Of a stretch of DNA of 64,000 nucleotides, positions 35,317-43,502 are shown one piece after another. The stretch's first letter is position 1, and each line of letters opens with the position of its first letter. The notes beneath the pieces were generated by a model. It did not search any database. It worked only from the letters and a program-made list of their open reading frames with translations, and had not been told where the DNA came from. A program made the translations under genes and the position numbers. This DNA comes from Streptomyces sp. ISL-10 (GTDB taxonomy: Bacteria; Actinomycetota; Actinomycetes; Streptomycetales; Streptomycetaceae): positions 248,001 through 312,000 of the forward strand of contig NZ_JAGGOJ010000003.1 of NCBI RefSeq assembly GCF_018614575.1. The letters are read 5' to 3'.

Positions 35317-36540
35317 GTGCAGGCAGCAAATGAAACACCCGGGCGGCCCCATGGGCGGCTCCACCGAGCGCGAGTCCTCTACCGCAATGTCTCCAAGCGG
35401 AAGATGGCATGGCTGCTGGTCAAGGACACCGTCAATTCCTGCATCGAGTACCGCATCCTGGGCCTGGCCGCCGAGGCGGCGTTCTTCACGCTGCTGTCGG
35501 TGCCGCCACTGATGCTGGGCCTGCTGGGCCTGCTCGGCTACATCGACGACTGGACCAACACCACCACCGTCGCCTCGATCGAGGAGAACATCCTCACCGC
35601 CGTCGGCACCGTGCTGTCCGACCGGGGCGTCAACGACATCGCCAAACCGCTGCTGGAGGACGTCACCCACGGCGGCAGGCCGGACCTCATCTCCATCGGT
35701 TTCGCCATCGCGCTGTGGTCCGGCTCCCGCGCGGTCAACGTCTTCATCGACACCATCACCGTGATGTACGGGCTGGACGGGCAGCGCGGCATCGTCGCGA
35801 CGAGGCTGCTGGCGTTCCTCCTCTACATCATCGCCCTGCTGATCGGCGCGGTCGTGCTGCCGCTCGCCGTCGTCGGCCCGGACCGGGTCGTGGAGCTGAT
35901 GCCGTGGGGCACGGAGGTGGTCGAGCTCCTCTACTGGCCGGTGGTGATCCTGCTCTCCATCGCCTTCCTCACCACCCTGTACCACGTGTCCGTGCCGGTG
36001 CGTTCGCCATGGGTGGAGGACGTGCCGGGCGCACTCGTGGCGCTCGGGATGTGGGTGGTCGGCAGCTTCCTGCTGCGCATCTACCTGACCAGCACCGTCG
36101 AGGGCCCCACCATCTACGGCTCGCTCGCGGCACCCATCGCGTTCCTGCTGTGGATAGGCATCTCGGCCTTCGCCGTGCTCGTCGGCGCGGCCGTCAACGC
36201 CGCCATCGACCGGGTCTGGCCCTCGGTCGCCACGGCCGCGGCCCGCGCCGCCAACGAGCGGGCCCGCGCCGCCGACGCCGCCGAGCTGCTGGCGCGGGCG
36301 AGGGCCGCGCATGTGTACGAGGACGAGGACGAGGAGGAGGGCGGCGGCGACATGCCGTCCGAGTTCCCCGAGCGCTGGTCGAAGTTCCTGCCACCGGACG
36401 ACGTGAAGTCGCGCCTGCACACGGGGCGGGACACGGCCAGGGACAACGGTCGCGACAACGGCAGGCAGCAGCCGCGTGACCCTGGGCGGGAGCCCGGTCG
36501 GGACGATGCCGGGGACAACGGGCGCGACAACCGCAGGTGA
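35317..36540 (+). CDS. YihY/virulence factor BrkB family membrane protein
   Basis: 407 residues from GTG 35317. Six membrane segments of the YihY family: GLAAEAAFFTLLSVPPLMLGLL, LISIGFAIALWSGSRAVNVF (family signature W-S-x-S), LLAFLLYIIALLIGAVVLPL, YWPVVILLSIAFLTTLYHV, VPGALVALGMWVVGSFLLRIYL and SLAAPIAFLLWIGISAFAVLVGAAVNAAID. The C-terminal cytoplasmic tail is helical, then acidic (EDEDEEEGGG), and ends in Arg/Asp/Gly/Asn repeats (RDNGRDN). Not an RNase despite the old RNase BN name. Function unknown. The AAGGAG before GTG abuts it too closely to act as a normal ribosome site, supporting a leaderless start. Confidence 0.9.
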   Translation: MQAANETPGRPHGRLHRARVLYRNVSKRKMAWLLVKDTVNSCIEYRILGLAAEAAFFTLLSVPPLMLGLLGLLGYIDDWTNTTTVASIEENILTAVGTVLSDRGVNDIAKPLLEDVTHGGRPDLISIGFAIALWSGSRAVNVFIDTITVMYGLDGQRGIVATRLLAFLLYIIALLIGAVVLPLAVVGPDRVVELMPWGTEVVELLYWPVVILLSIAFLTTLYHVSVPVRSPWVEDVPGALVALGMWVVGSFLLRIYLTSTVEGPTIYGSLAAPIAFLLWIGISAFAVLVGAAVNAAIDRVWPSVATAAARAANERARAADAAELLARARAAHVYEDEDEEEGGGDMPSEFPERWSKFLPPDDVKSRLHTGRDTARDNGRDNGRQQPRDPGREPGRDDAGDNGRDNRR

Positions 36541-36564
36541 CAGCCGGGGCGGCGCCCCTATCCT
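36537..36564 (+). promoter_or_regulatory. promoter of the AraC-type regulator gene
   Basis: GTGACA (36537-36542), 16-nt spacer, TATCCT (36559-36564), then 7 nt to ATG 36572. The -35 overlaps the stop codon of the BrkB gene. Leaderless arrangement. Confidence 0.55.
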
Positions 36565-36571
36565 CGGTCGT

Positions 36572-37318
36572 ATGTACCAGGAACGGCCCTCACGGCTGGA
36601 CGGCTGCGTCTCCTGGACCAGGACCGCGGACCGCCGCGACGGCCCGGTTCATCTCGTGCATCCGGTGCTGCCCGACGGCTGCATGGACCTGCTGTGGAAC
36701 GAGGGCCGGCTGCTCGTCGCGGGACCGGACACCACGGCGTACCACCCGGGCGGCGGAGCCGGGGAGGCCTGGGCGGGCCTGCGGTTCGCACCCGGCGCCG
36801 CTCCCGCGTTCTTCGGCGTCCGGGCCCAGGAGCTGCGCGACCGGCGGGTCGAGCTCGCCGACCTGTGGGGCGCGGCGAAGGCGCGCGCACTCGCCGAGCG
36901 CGTCGGCGACGCCACGGACCCGGCCGTCGGGCTGGAGGCCGTGGCGCTGGCCCGTGCCGCCCACACACCGCAGCCGGACCCGCTGTACGCGCGGATCGTC
37001 CGGCACCTGGATGCCGGCGGCACGGTCGCCGCCGCCGCGGACGCGGCCGGACTCGGCACCCGCCAGTTGCACCGGCGCTCCCTCGACGCCTTCGGCTACG
37101 GCCCCAAGACGCTCGCCCGCATCCTTCGGCTCCAGCGGGCGCTCGCCCTGGTGCGCCGGGGCGTCCCCTACGCCGAAGCGGCGCTCGCGGCGGGCTGCGC
37201 CGACCAGGCCCACCTCGCCCGGGAGATGCGCGCCCTGGCCGGGACCACCCTCAGCGCCTACGCGGCATCCGCGAAGAGGGAGACTCCCATGCCGTCCGGA
37301 TCGAGCACCACCGCGTAA
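36572..37318 (+). CDS. AraC-family transcriptional regulator
   Basis: 248 residues. N-terminal DUF6597-like sensing domain (LDGCVSWTRTA, VLPDGCMDLLWNEGRLLVAGPDT) and a C-terminal AraC HTH (about 145-235): ADAAGLGTRQLHRRSLDAFG is the first helix-turn-helix, AALAAGCADQAHLAREMRAL the second. Its ligand and targets are unknown. The 3' end overlaps the convergent VOC gene by 61 nt, so the two proteins' C termini are encoded on opposite strands of the same DNA. Confidence 0.88.
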   Translation: MYQERPSRLDGCVSWTRTADRRDGPVHLVHPVLPDGCMDLLWNEGRLLVAGPDTTAYHPGGGAGEAWAGLRFAPGAAPAFFGVRAQELRDRRVELADLWGAAKARALAERVGDATDPAVGLEAVALARAAHTPQPDPLYARIVRHLDAGGTVAAAADAAGLGTRQLHRRSLDAFGYGPKTLARILRLQRALALVRRGVPYAEAALAAGCADQAHLAREMRALAGTTLSAYAASAKRETPMPSGSSTTA

Positions 37319-37650
37319 CGCTGCCCCCACACCGCGTCCCACGGCTTGAGGTGGCCCCGGTACCCGGCGGAGACCAGCTCTTCATAGAGGGTGTCGACCT
37401 CGGCGGGGCCCTCGCAGCGGAAGCAGAGCCCGGTCCGCTCCCCGCCCGACGGGGCGGTCCAGCCGGAATCGAAGGAGCGGACGGTCTCCTCGGTGTCCCA
37501 CAGCACCCGCAACCCGCCGGGCAGGACCGCCTCCGCGTGCGGGGCGGAGTCGGCCCCGGCGGGGATGTCCAGGCCGAGGCGGCGGTAGAAGGCGAGGGAG
37601 TCGGCCATGTCGGAGACGACGAGGCCGATGGCGTCGAATCGTGGAGTCAT
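37258..37650 (-). CDS. VOC (glyoxalase/bleomycin-resistance) family protein
   Basis: 130 residues. Two beta-alpha-beta-beta-beta modules: FDAIGLVVSDMADSLAFYRRLG at the start, VDTLYEELVSAGYRGHLKPWD and YAVVLDPDGMGVSLFA at the end, typical of VOC proteins that bind a metal or sequester small molecules. TACCGT (37662-37657) ends 6 nt before ATG 37650, again a leaderless pattern. It overlaps the AraC-type gene tail-to-tail by 61 nt. A pairing in which the regulator controls the VOC gene is possible but not shown. Confidence 0.88.
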   Translation of the reverse strand: MTPRFDAIGLVVSDMADSLAFYRRLGLDIPAGADSAPHAEAVLPGGLRVLWDTEETVRSFDSGWTAPSGGERTGLCFRCEGPAEVDTLYEELVSAGYRGHLKPWDAVWGQRYAVVLDPDGMGVSLFADAA

Positions 37651-37684
37651 GGCGCCACGGTAGGGCGGCGGCCGCGCGGCGGTC

Positions 37685-37970
37685 TTGAACGAATCGGTCA
37701 CGCCAGGCGGGGGGCGTACGGCGGTGGTTGGCGGGCGGGGCGCGCTGGGCGGCCGGTGGTACGTGGCGGTCGGCGGGCGGGGGCGCGTTGGGCCCCACGG
37801 GGTCACGGTGGTGGTCGCGGTGCGCTCGCCCGCGAGCTCTGCTTGGGGCCACCCAGCGGTTGCCGCCCGGCAGGTACGGCCCCGGGCCACTGCGGTGGGC
37901 CACGGCGGCGGGCCACGGCGGTGGTCGGCCGGCGAGCGCGGCCCCACGTCATGAGCGCCCCGCCGTCATG
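37685..37970. repeat. low-complexity repeat region
   Basis: Imperfect short repeats with modules such as GGCGGTCGGCGGGCGGG, GCGGTGGTTGGCGGGCGGGG and GGGCCACGGCGG twice (about 37899-37920). No credible gene. It separates the VOC gene from the two-component system. Confidence 0.55.
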
Positions 37971-38025
37971 GATTCGTAAGGCGGCCCGCTCCCGCGACGG
38001 TGCCGGAGGCGAGGACACTGGGCGT

Positions 38026-38727
38026 ATGCACACGATTCTGGTCGTCGACGACGATCCCACCGTCGCCGAGGTCGTCACCGGATATCTGGAGCGCGCTGGT
38101 TTCGCCGTGGACCATGCGGCCGACGGGCTCCAGGCGCTGCGGCTGGCCGCGGGGCGCAGGCCCGATCTCGTCGTGCTGGACCTGATGCTCCCGGGCATGG
38201 ACGGACTTGAGGTGTGCCGCCGCCTGCGCGCCGACGTGACGGCGGCGTCCGTGCCCGTGATCATGCTCACCGCGCGCGGCGACGAGGACGAACGGATCCT
38301 GGGCCTCGAAATCGGCGCCGACGACTATGTGACCAAGCCGTTCAGCCCGCGCGAGCTGGTGCTCCGCGTGGAGTCCGTCCTGCGGCGCGGCGGCGCGGCG
38401 CGGGCGCGGCGCGGTGGTCCCGTGCTCGCGGCCGGGGGCGTCGAACTGGACCCGGCGGCCCGGCGCGCGCTCAAGGACGGCCGTGAACTGTCCCTGACCC
38501 TGCGCGAGTTCGACCTCCTCGCCCATCTGATGCGGCACCGGGGGGAAGCCATCGGCCGGGAGCGGCTGATGCAGGAGGTGTGGGGCTGGGAGTTCGGCGA
38601 CCTGTCCACCGTCACCGTCCATGTGCGACGGCTGCGCGGCAAGATCGAGGACGATCCGGCCCGGCCGCGTCTCATCCACACCGTATGGGGCGTGGGCTAC
38701 CGCTTCGACGTGCCCGAGGAGGACTGA
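38026..38727 (+). CDS. two-component response regulator, OmpR/PhoB family
   Basis: 233 residues. Receiver domain (1-120): acidic pocket VVDDDP, phospho-acceptor Asp52 in VVLDLMLPGMDG, Thr in MLTARG, Lys in YVTKPFSPREL. Winged-helix DNA-binding domain (about 135-228): LTLREFDLLAHLMRHRGEAI, RERLMQEVWGWEFGDLSTVTVHVRRLRGKI, HTVWGVGYRF. Activated by the downstream kinase. GACACT ends 6 nt before ATG 38026. The kinase start follows the stop by 5 nt. The signal is unknown. Confidence 0.94.
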   Translation: MHTILVVDDDPTVAEVVTGYLERAGFAVDHAADGLQALRLAAGRRPDLVVLDLMLPGMDGLEVCRRLRADVTAASVPVIMLTARGDEDERILGLEIGADDYVTKPFSPRELVLRVESVLRRGGAARARRGGPVLAAGGVELDPAARRALKDGRELSLTLREFDLLAHLMRHRGEAIGRERLMQEVWGWEFGDLSTVTVHVRRLRGKIEDDPARPRLIHTVWGVGYRFDVPEED

Positions 38728-38732
38728 CCGCG

Positions 38733-39845
38733 GTGCGGGACATGCTGCTCATCGCCCTGTACGCCCTTCTGGGCGCGGCCGCCGCCGGGATGGCGGGCGC
38801 CCTGGTGCTACGGGTCCTGCGCCACCGCTCGGTGGCCGTGTCGCTGACCGTCGTCGCAGCCGTCACCGTCACGGCGATGCTCGCCGGGACCCTGGCGGTC
38901 GCCCAGGCCATGTTCCTGTCGGCGCACGACCTGACCGTCGTCACCATGGTCGTGGCCATGGCCGCCGTCGTCTCGCTCGCCACGGCGCTGCTGCTGGGCC
39001 GCTGGGTCGTCGCCCGCAGCCGGGAACTCGCCCGCGCGGCACGCTCCTTCGGTGACGGCGGCTCCTTCGCCGCGCCGGGCCGTTCGTCGACCGCCGAACT
39101 CGACGAGCTCAGCCGGGAGCTGGCCGCGACCAGTGAGCGGCTCGCCGCCTCGCGGGAGCGCGAACGCGCCCTGGAGACCTCCCGGCGCGAACTCGTCGCC
39201 TGGATCTCCCACGACCTGCGCACGCCGCTCGCCGGGCTGCGCGCCATGTCGGAGGCGCTGGAGGACGGTGTCGTCCAGGACCCGGAGCGGTACTTCCGCC
39301 AGATCCGTACCGAGGTCGACAGGCTGAACGCCATGGTGGGCGACCTGTTCGAGCTCTCCCGCATCCACGCGGGCGCGCTGTCGCTGACACCGACCCGGAT
39401 GTCCGTGTACGACCTGGTCGGGGAGGCGCTCGCCGGCGCCCACCCGTTGGCCAGGGAGCACGGCGTGCGGCTGGTCGGGGACGCCGTCGAGCCGCTGCCC
39501 GTCGAGGTCGACGGCAAGGAGATGACCCGGGTACTCGCCAACCTCCTGGTCAACGCGATCCGCCGGACCCCCGCCGACGGCACGGTCGCGGTCGCCGCGG
39601 AGCGCCGCGAGGACTGGGTGGTCCTGTCCGTCACGGACGGTTGCGGCGGCATTCCCGAGGAGGACCTGCCGCGGGTCTTCGACACCGGCTGGCGCGGTTC
39701 CCAGGCCCGTACGCCCCCGGCCGGCGCCGGCCTCGGCCTCGCGATCGTCCGGGGCATCGTCGAGGCGCACTCCGGCCATGCCGATGTGCGCAACGTCTCC
39801 GGCGGCTGCCGCTTCGAGGTGTCGCTGCCCACGACTTCCGCGTAG
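38733..39845 (+). CDS. sensor histidine kinase
   Basis: 370 residues from GTG 38733 (GAGGAGG 9 nt upstream). Three hydrophobic segments near the N terminus (about 5-28, 35-60, 67-92) with almost no extracellular loop, then a HAMP-like linker (RSRELARAARSFGDGG), HisKA with His160 in VAWISHDLRTPLAGLRAM, and HATPase_c with N box VLANLLVNAIRRTP, G1 VTDGCGGIPEEDL, F box and G2 GAGLGLAIVRGIVEAHSG. The lack of a sizeable sensor loop suggests intramembrane or envelope sensing. Operon with the response regulator. Confidence 0.93.
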   Translation: MRDMLLIALYALLGAAAAGMAGALVLRVLRHRSVAVSLTVVAAVTVTAMLAGTLAVAQAMFLSAHDLTVVTMVVAMAAVVSLATALLLGRWVVARSRELARAARSFGDGGSFAAPGRSSTAELDELSRELAATSERLAASRERERALETSRRELVAWISHDLRTPLAGLRAMSEALEDGVVQDPERYFRQIRTEVDRLNAMVGDLFELSRIHAGALSLTPTRMSVYDLVGEALAGAHPLAREHGVRLVGDAVEPLPVEVDGKEMTRVLANLLVNAIRRTPADGTVAVAAERREDWVVLSVTDGCGGIPEEDLPRVFDTGWRGSQARTPPAGAGLGLAIVRGIVEAHSGHADVRNVSGGCRFEVSLPTTSA

Positions 39846-40101
39846 CTGCCCGGAACGGGCCTCCGGCCTCGGGCCTCGGGTCGCGGTCGCGTCGCGTCGT
39901 GTCGGGTCGCGGCCGCCCCGCGCCGCGTCGCGCCAGGCCATGGACTCAGCGGCTTCCGTGTGGCTGCCCGGCCGGGTGTGAGGTCGCGGTCCCGACCGCT
40001 TCCGTGTGGCTGCCCGGCCCCGGTTGTCAGGCCGTGGCCCGGCGAGACCGAGCCTGCTCGTCCCCGTCCGCAGCCGATGCGCCCCGTCCGCAGCCGACGG
40101 G
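39834..40101. repeat. repeats derived in part from the kinase gene's end
   Basis: ACTTCCGCGTAGCTGCCCGG spans the kinase stop (39834-39853). Related GCTTCCGTGTGGCTGCCCGGCC copies occur at 39952-39973 and 39998-40019 (period 46). A 20-bp unit CCCCGTCCGCAGCCGAYGSG is also tandemly repeated at 40062-40101. No gene in the 300-nt gap. Confidence 0.65.
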
Positions 40102-40145
40102 CCCCGGTCGCAAACCGCGTGATCGCGCACGGCACTCTATGGGGT

Positions 40146-42113
40146 GTGACCGCCGCCTTCCCGCATCAGACGCAACTGCCCACCCGTTCCGGCCACATGA
40201 TCGTGTGTGGCGACGACACCCTGGGGCACCGGCTCGCCGCCGAGCTGCGCGAGGTCTACCGGGAGCGCGTCACGCTCGTCGTGCCGGCCGCGGGCTCGTC
40301 GAGAGGCGCCGAACCGTCGCCGGGGCGTGTCAGGGCCTCCGTCCTGTTCGGGCGGGTGTCGGCCGCCATGACCCGTGCGGTCGGCCCCGCCGTCGCACCC
40401 GGTGACACCCCGCCGGCCGACCTCCCGCGCGTCCTGGAGGCACCGGAACTCGACGAGGAGGCGCTGCTGGAGGCCGGGGTCGGCGACGCCGCGGCCCTCG
40501 CGCTCGTCCACGACGACGACGAGACCAACATCCGGGCCGCGCTCGCCGCCCGGCGCCTCAACCCCCGTCTGCGGCTGGTGATCCGGCTCTACAACCGCAA
40601 ACTGGGCCAGCATCTCGAGCAACTTCTCGACCAGGTCGCCGCGTTGGCCGCCCCCGGTATCGGCCCCGCGGAACTGGACGCCTCCACGACCGTCCTGTCG
40701 GACGCGGACACCGCCGCGCCCGCGCTGGCCGCCACCGCGGTCGCCGGGACGAGCAAGGTGGTACGGGCCGACGGCCTCCTGCTGCGTGCCGTCGAACGCA
40801 CACCGCCCGCCCGGGGCGAGGTCGCCGACCCGGACCTGTGCACCCTGGCGCTGCTGTCGTCGACCACCAACGACCCGGCGGGAGCCGAGGGTTCGGACCG
40901 CAGCGGCCAGGACGGCCCGCGGCTGCTCCCCGACGACCGGATGGTCGCGGAGGCCACAGGACGCGGCACGGTCGTGCTGGAAGCCATCTCGCACGCGGCG
41001 CCCGGCCGCGGTCCCGGACCGCTGTCGGGCCGGGGCGCACCGATCGGCCGGCTGTTCTCGCGGCGGCTGCGCTGGTCCCTCGCGGGTCTCGGCGCCGCCG
41101 TCGTCGCGCTCGGCGTCGCCACCTGGCTCACCACCGGAGACGATCCGCTGCACGCGACGTACCTGATCCTGCTCGACCTGTTCGGCATGGGGGACCCGGC
41201 CCACGGCAAGGACGACGATCGCCAGGTGCTCCAACTGCTCACCGGCCTCATCGGTCTGATGCTGCTCCCGCTCACGGTCGCGGCCGGGCTGGAGGCCCTC
41301 GGCACCTTCCGTACCGCCTCCTCGCTGCGCCGCCCGCCCCGCGGGCTGTCCGGTCATGTCGTCCTGCTCGGTCTCGGCAAGATCGGCACCAGGGTGCTGA
41401 TGCAGCTGAGGGAACTGGGCATTCCCGTGGTCTGCGTCGAGGAGGCCCCCGAGGCGCGGGGCATCCCGCTGGTGCGGCGTCTGCGGGTGCCGACCGTGAT
41501 GGGCGACGTGACCCAGGAAGGCGTACTGGAGGCCGCGAAGATCCACCGGGCGCACGCCCTGCTCGCGCTCACCAGCGTCGACACGACCAATCTGGAGGCC
41601 GCCCTGTACGGGCGCTCGGCCAAGCCCGATCTCCGTGTCGCCCTGCGCATCTACGACGACGATTTCGCCGGGGCCGTCTACCGCAGCCTGCGCGCCGCGC
41701 ATCCCGACGCCCTGACCCGCAGCCGCAGTGTCTCCAGCCTGGCGGCCCCGGCCTTCGCCGGTGCCATGATGGGGCGTCAGATCCTCGGTGCGATCCCGGT
41801 CGAACGCAAGGTGCTGCTGTTCGCCGCGGTGGAGGTCGCCGGTCAGCCGCGGCTCGAAGGGCTGACGGTGGCCGAGGCGTTCCGCCCGGGACGCTGGCGC
41901 GTGATCGCCCTGGACGCGACGGCTCCGGGGGACCGGCTCCCCGACCTGGCCACCGCCCGCCGCTCGGCCGACGAGAACACCACCGGACTCGTCTGGGACC
42001 TCCACCCCGGCTACGTCCTGCGATCCGAGGACAGGGTCGTGGTGGCGGCGACCCGGCGCGGACTCGCCGAACTGCTCGGCAGGAGGCATCCCACTTCCGG
42101 CGGACACCGCTGA
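40146..42113 (+). CDS. double-RCK NAD-binding membrane protein, potassium-channel-like
   Basis: 655 residues. The N-terminal Rossmann-like RCK domain (HMIVCGDDTLGHRLAAELRE, DDDETNIRAALAARRLNP) is followed by a linker, one or two membrane segments (SLAGLGAAVVALGVATWLTT; VLQLLTGLIGLMLLPLTVAAG) with a re-entrant-like stretch between them, then a second RCK (VLLGLGKIGTRVLMQLRELGI with the GxGxxG loop, TSVDTTNLEAALYGRS). Two RCK domains around a short membrane part recall CASTOR/POLLUX-type or KtrA-like ion-channel regulators. The order RCK-TM-RCK is unusual. GTG 40146 is 7 nt after CACTCT. Confidence 0.82.
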   Translation: MTAAFPHQTQLPTRSGHMIVCGDDTLGHRLAAELREVYRERVTLVVPAAGSSRGAEPSPGRVRASVLFGRVSAAMTRAVGPAVAPGDTPPADLPRVLEAPELDEEALLEAGVGDAAALALVHDDDETNIRAALAARRLNPRLRLVIRLYNRKLGQHLEQLLDQVAALAAPGIGPAELDASTTVLSDADTAAPALAATAVAGTSKVVRADGLLLRAVERTPPARGEVADPDLCTLALLSSTTNDPAGAEGSDRSGQDGPRLLPDDRMVAEATGRGTVVLEAISHAAPGRGPGPLSGRGAPIGRLFSRRLRWSLAGLGAAVVALGVATWLTTGDDPLHATYLILLDLFGMGDPAHGKDDDRQVLQLLTGLIGLMLLPLTVAAGLEALGTFRTASSLRRPPRGLSGHVVLLGLGKIGTRVLMQLRELGIPVVCVEEAPEARGIPLVRRLRVPTVMGDVTQEGVLEAAKIHRAHALLALTSVDTTNLEAALYGRSAKPDLRVALRIYDDDFAGAVYRSLRAAHPDALTRSRSVSSLAAPAFAGAMMGRQILGAIPVERKVLLFAAVEVAGQPRLEGLTVAEAFRPGRWRVIALDATAPGDRLPDLATARRSADENTTGLVWDLHPGYVLRSEDRVVVAATRRGLAELLGRRHPTSGGHR

Positions 42114-42192
42114 GGGAGAGCTCGTCGAACGGTTCGGCGGCAGACGCCGCACGTCCGGCGACACCGCTCAACGAGGCCATCACTCATCCGTT

Positions 42193-42221
42193 TTGGCTCC
42201 GGGGCCGATCCTCCATACGAT
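42193..42221 (+). promoter_or_regulatory. promoter of the VWA gene
   Basis: TTGGCT (42193-42198), 17-nt spacer, TACGAT (42216-42221), then 6 nt to ATG 42228: a textbook spacing with a leaderless start. Confidence 0.65.
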
Positions 42222-42227
42222 CCGCGG

Positions 42228-43502
42228 ATGATCATAAGAAGACGGTCGGCGATCGGGGCCTGCGCCCTGCTCGCGGCCCTGGCCGCCGGGCTGCTCCCGG
42301 CGGGGCCGGCAGCCGCCGGCGAACCGGTCGCGAAAGAGCCCCCGAAGGTCGAGCTGGTGCTCGACGTCAGCGGCTCCATGCGCGCCCGCGACATCGACGG
42401 CAAGAGCCGGATGGCCGCCGCCAAGCAGGCGTTCAACGAGGTTCTCGACGCCGTGCCGCAGGAGGTGGAGCTCGGCATCCGCACGCTCGGCGCCGACTAC
42501 GCGGGCGACGACCGCAAACGCGGCTGCAAGGACACGCGGCAGCTGTACCCCGTCGGCCCGCTCGACCGCACCGAGGCCAAGACGGCGATCGGGACCCTCG
42601 CGCCCACCGGCTGGACCCCGATCGGCCCCGCCCTGCTCGGCGCGGCCGACGACCTCGAAGGGGGTGACGCCACCCGCAGGATCGTCCTCATCACCGACGG
42701 CGAGGACACCTGCGCACCGCTCGACCCCTGCGAAGTGGCGCGCGAGATCGCGGCCAAGGGCATCCACCTCGTCATCGACACGCTGGGCCTGGTCCCCGAT
42801 GCCAAGACGCGCGCTCAGCTCAGTTGCATCGCCGAGGCCACCGGCGGTACCTACACCTCGGTCCGGCACACCGACGAACTCTCCGAGCGGGTCAGCCAGT
42901 TGGTGGATCGCGCGGCCGAGCCGGTCGTCACGCCCGTGGCGACCGAGGGTGCCGCCACGTGCGCGGACGCGCCCCGGCTCGTGCCCGGCCTGTACACCGA
43001 CCGCGAGAAGCTAGGCGAGCACCGCTGGTACCGCGTCGAGGTGTTGCCCGGCCAGGAGTTGCGCGCCTCGGTCAGCGTCGCCGCCGACCGGGCCGTCCGC
43101 AACGACTACGGCGTCCTGATGCGCGCCGTGACCGTGCACGGCCGCGAGATCGTCCGCGGCTCCGAGGCGGGTGACGGCCGCACCGATCTGATCTCGACCG
43201 GCCTGCGCTACCCCAAGGCCCAGGCCGAGGACGACGACGGAGTCAAGCCGGCCGCCGAGACCGTGTGCCTGGAGGTCGGCAACTCCTTCTCGGCGGCCCC
43301 CGGCGTCCCGGCGGAACCGGGTCTGCCGCTCGAACTCACCGTCGACGTGGTCGAGGCCCCCGACGAGGCGGCGGACGTCGCCTCCTTCGGCCTGGGCCGC
43401 GGCTGGTGGCTCGTCGGACTGCTCGTACTGACCGGCTTCGCCGCCGGTCTGGTGTGGGGCTGGATCTCGCGCTGGCGCGTCGCCGTCTGGAGGACCAACT
43501 GA
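42228..43502 (+). CDS. secreted/membrane VWA domain protein
   Basis: 424 residues. Signal peptide (MIIRRRSAIGACALLAALAAG, cleavage near AAAGE). VWA domain (about 40-220) with a full MIDAS motif DVSGSM, TPIGPAL and ITDGEDTC, so a divalent-metal-dependent ligand site. An extracellular beta-rich region follows (about 235-390), then a C-terminal membrane helix WWLVGLLVLTGFAAGLVWGW and a short basic tail. The stop overlaps the next gene (TGATG), whose product is also exported, so they probably act together at the cell surface. Confidence 0.9.
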   Translation: MIIRRRSAIGACALLAALAAGLLPAGPAAAGEPVAKEPPKVELVLDVSGSMRARDIDGKSRMAAAKQAFNEVLDAVPQEVELGIRTLGADYAGDDRKRGCKDTRQLYPVGPLDRTEAKTAIGTLAPTGWTPIGPALLGAADDLEGGDATRRIVLITDGEDTCAPLDPCEVAREIAAKGIHLVIDTLGLVPDAKTRAQLSCIAEATGGTYTSVRHTDELSERVSQLVDRAAEPVVTPVATEGAATCADAPRLVPGLYTDREKLGEHRWYRVEVLPGQELRASVSVAADRAVRNDYGVLMRAVTVHGREIVRGSEAGDGRTDLISTGLRYPKAQAEDDDGVKPAAETVCLEVGNSFSAAPGVPAEPGLPLELTVDVVEAPDEAADVASFGLGRGWWLVGLLVLTGFAAGLVWGWISRWRVAVWRTN

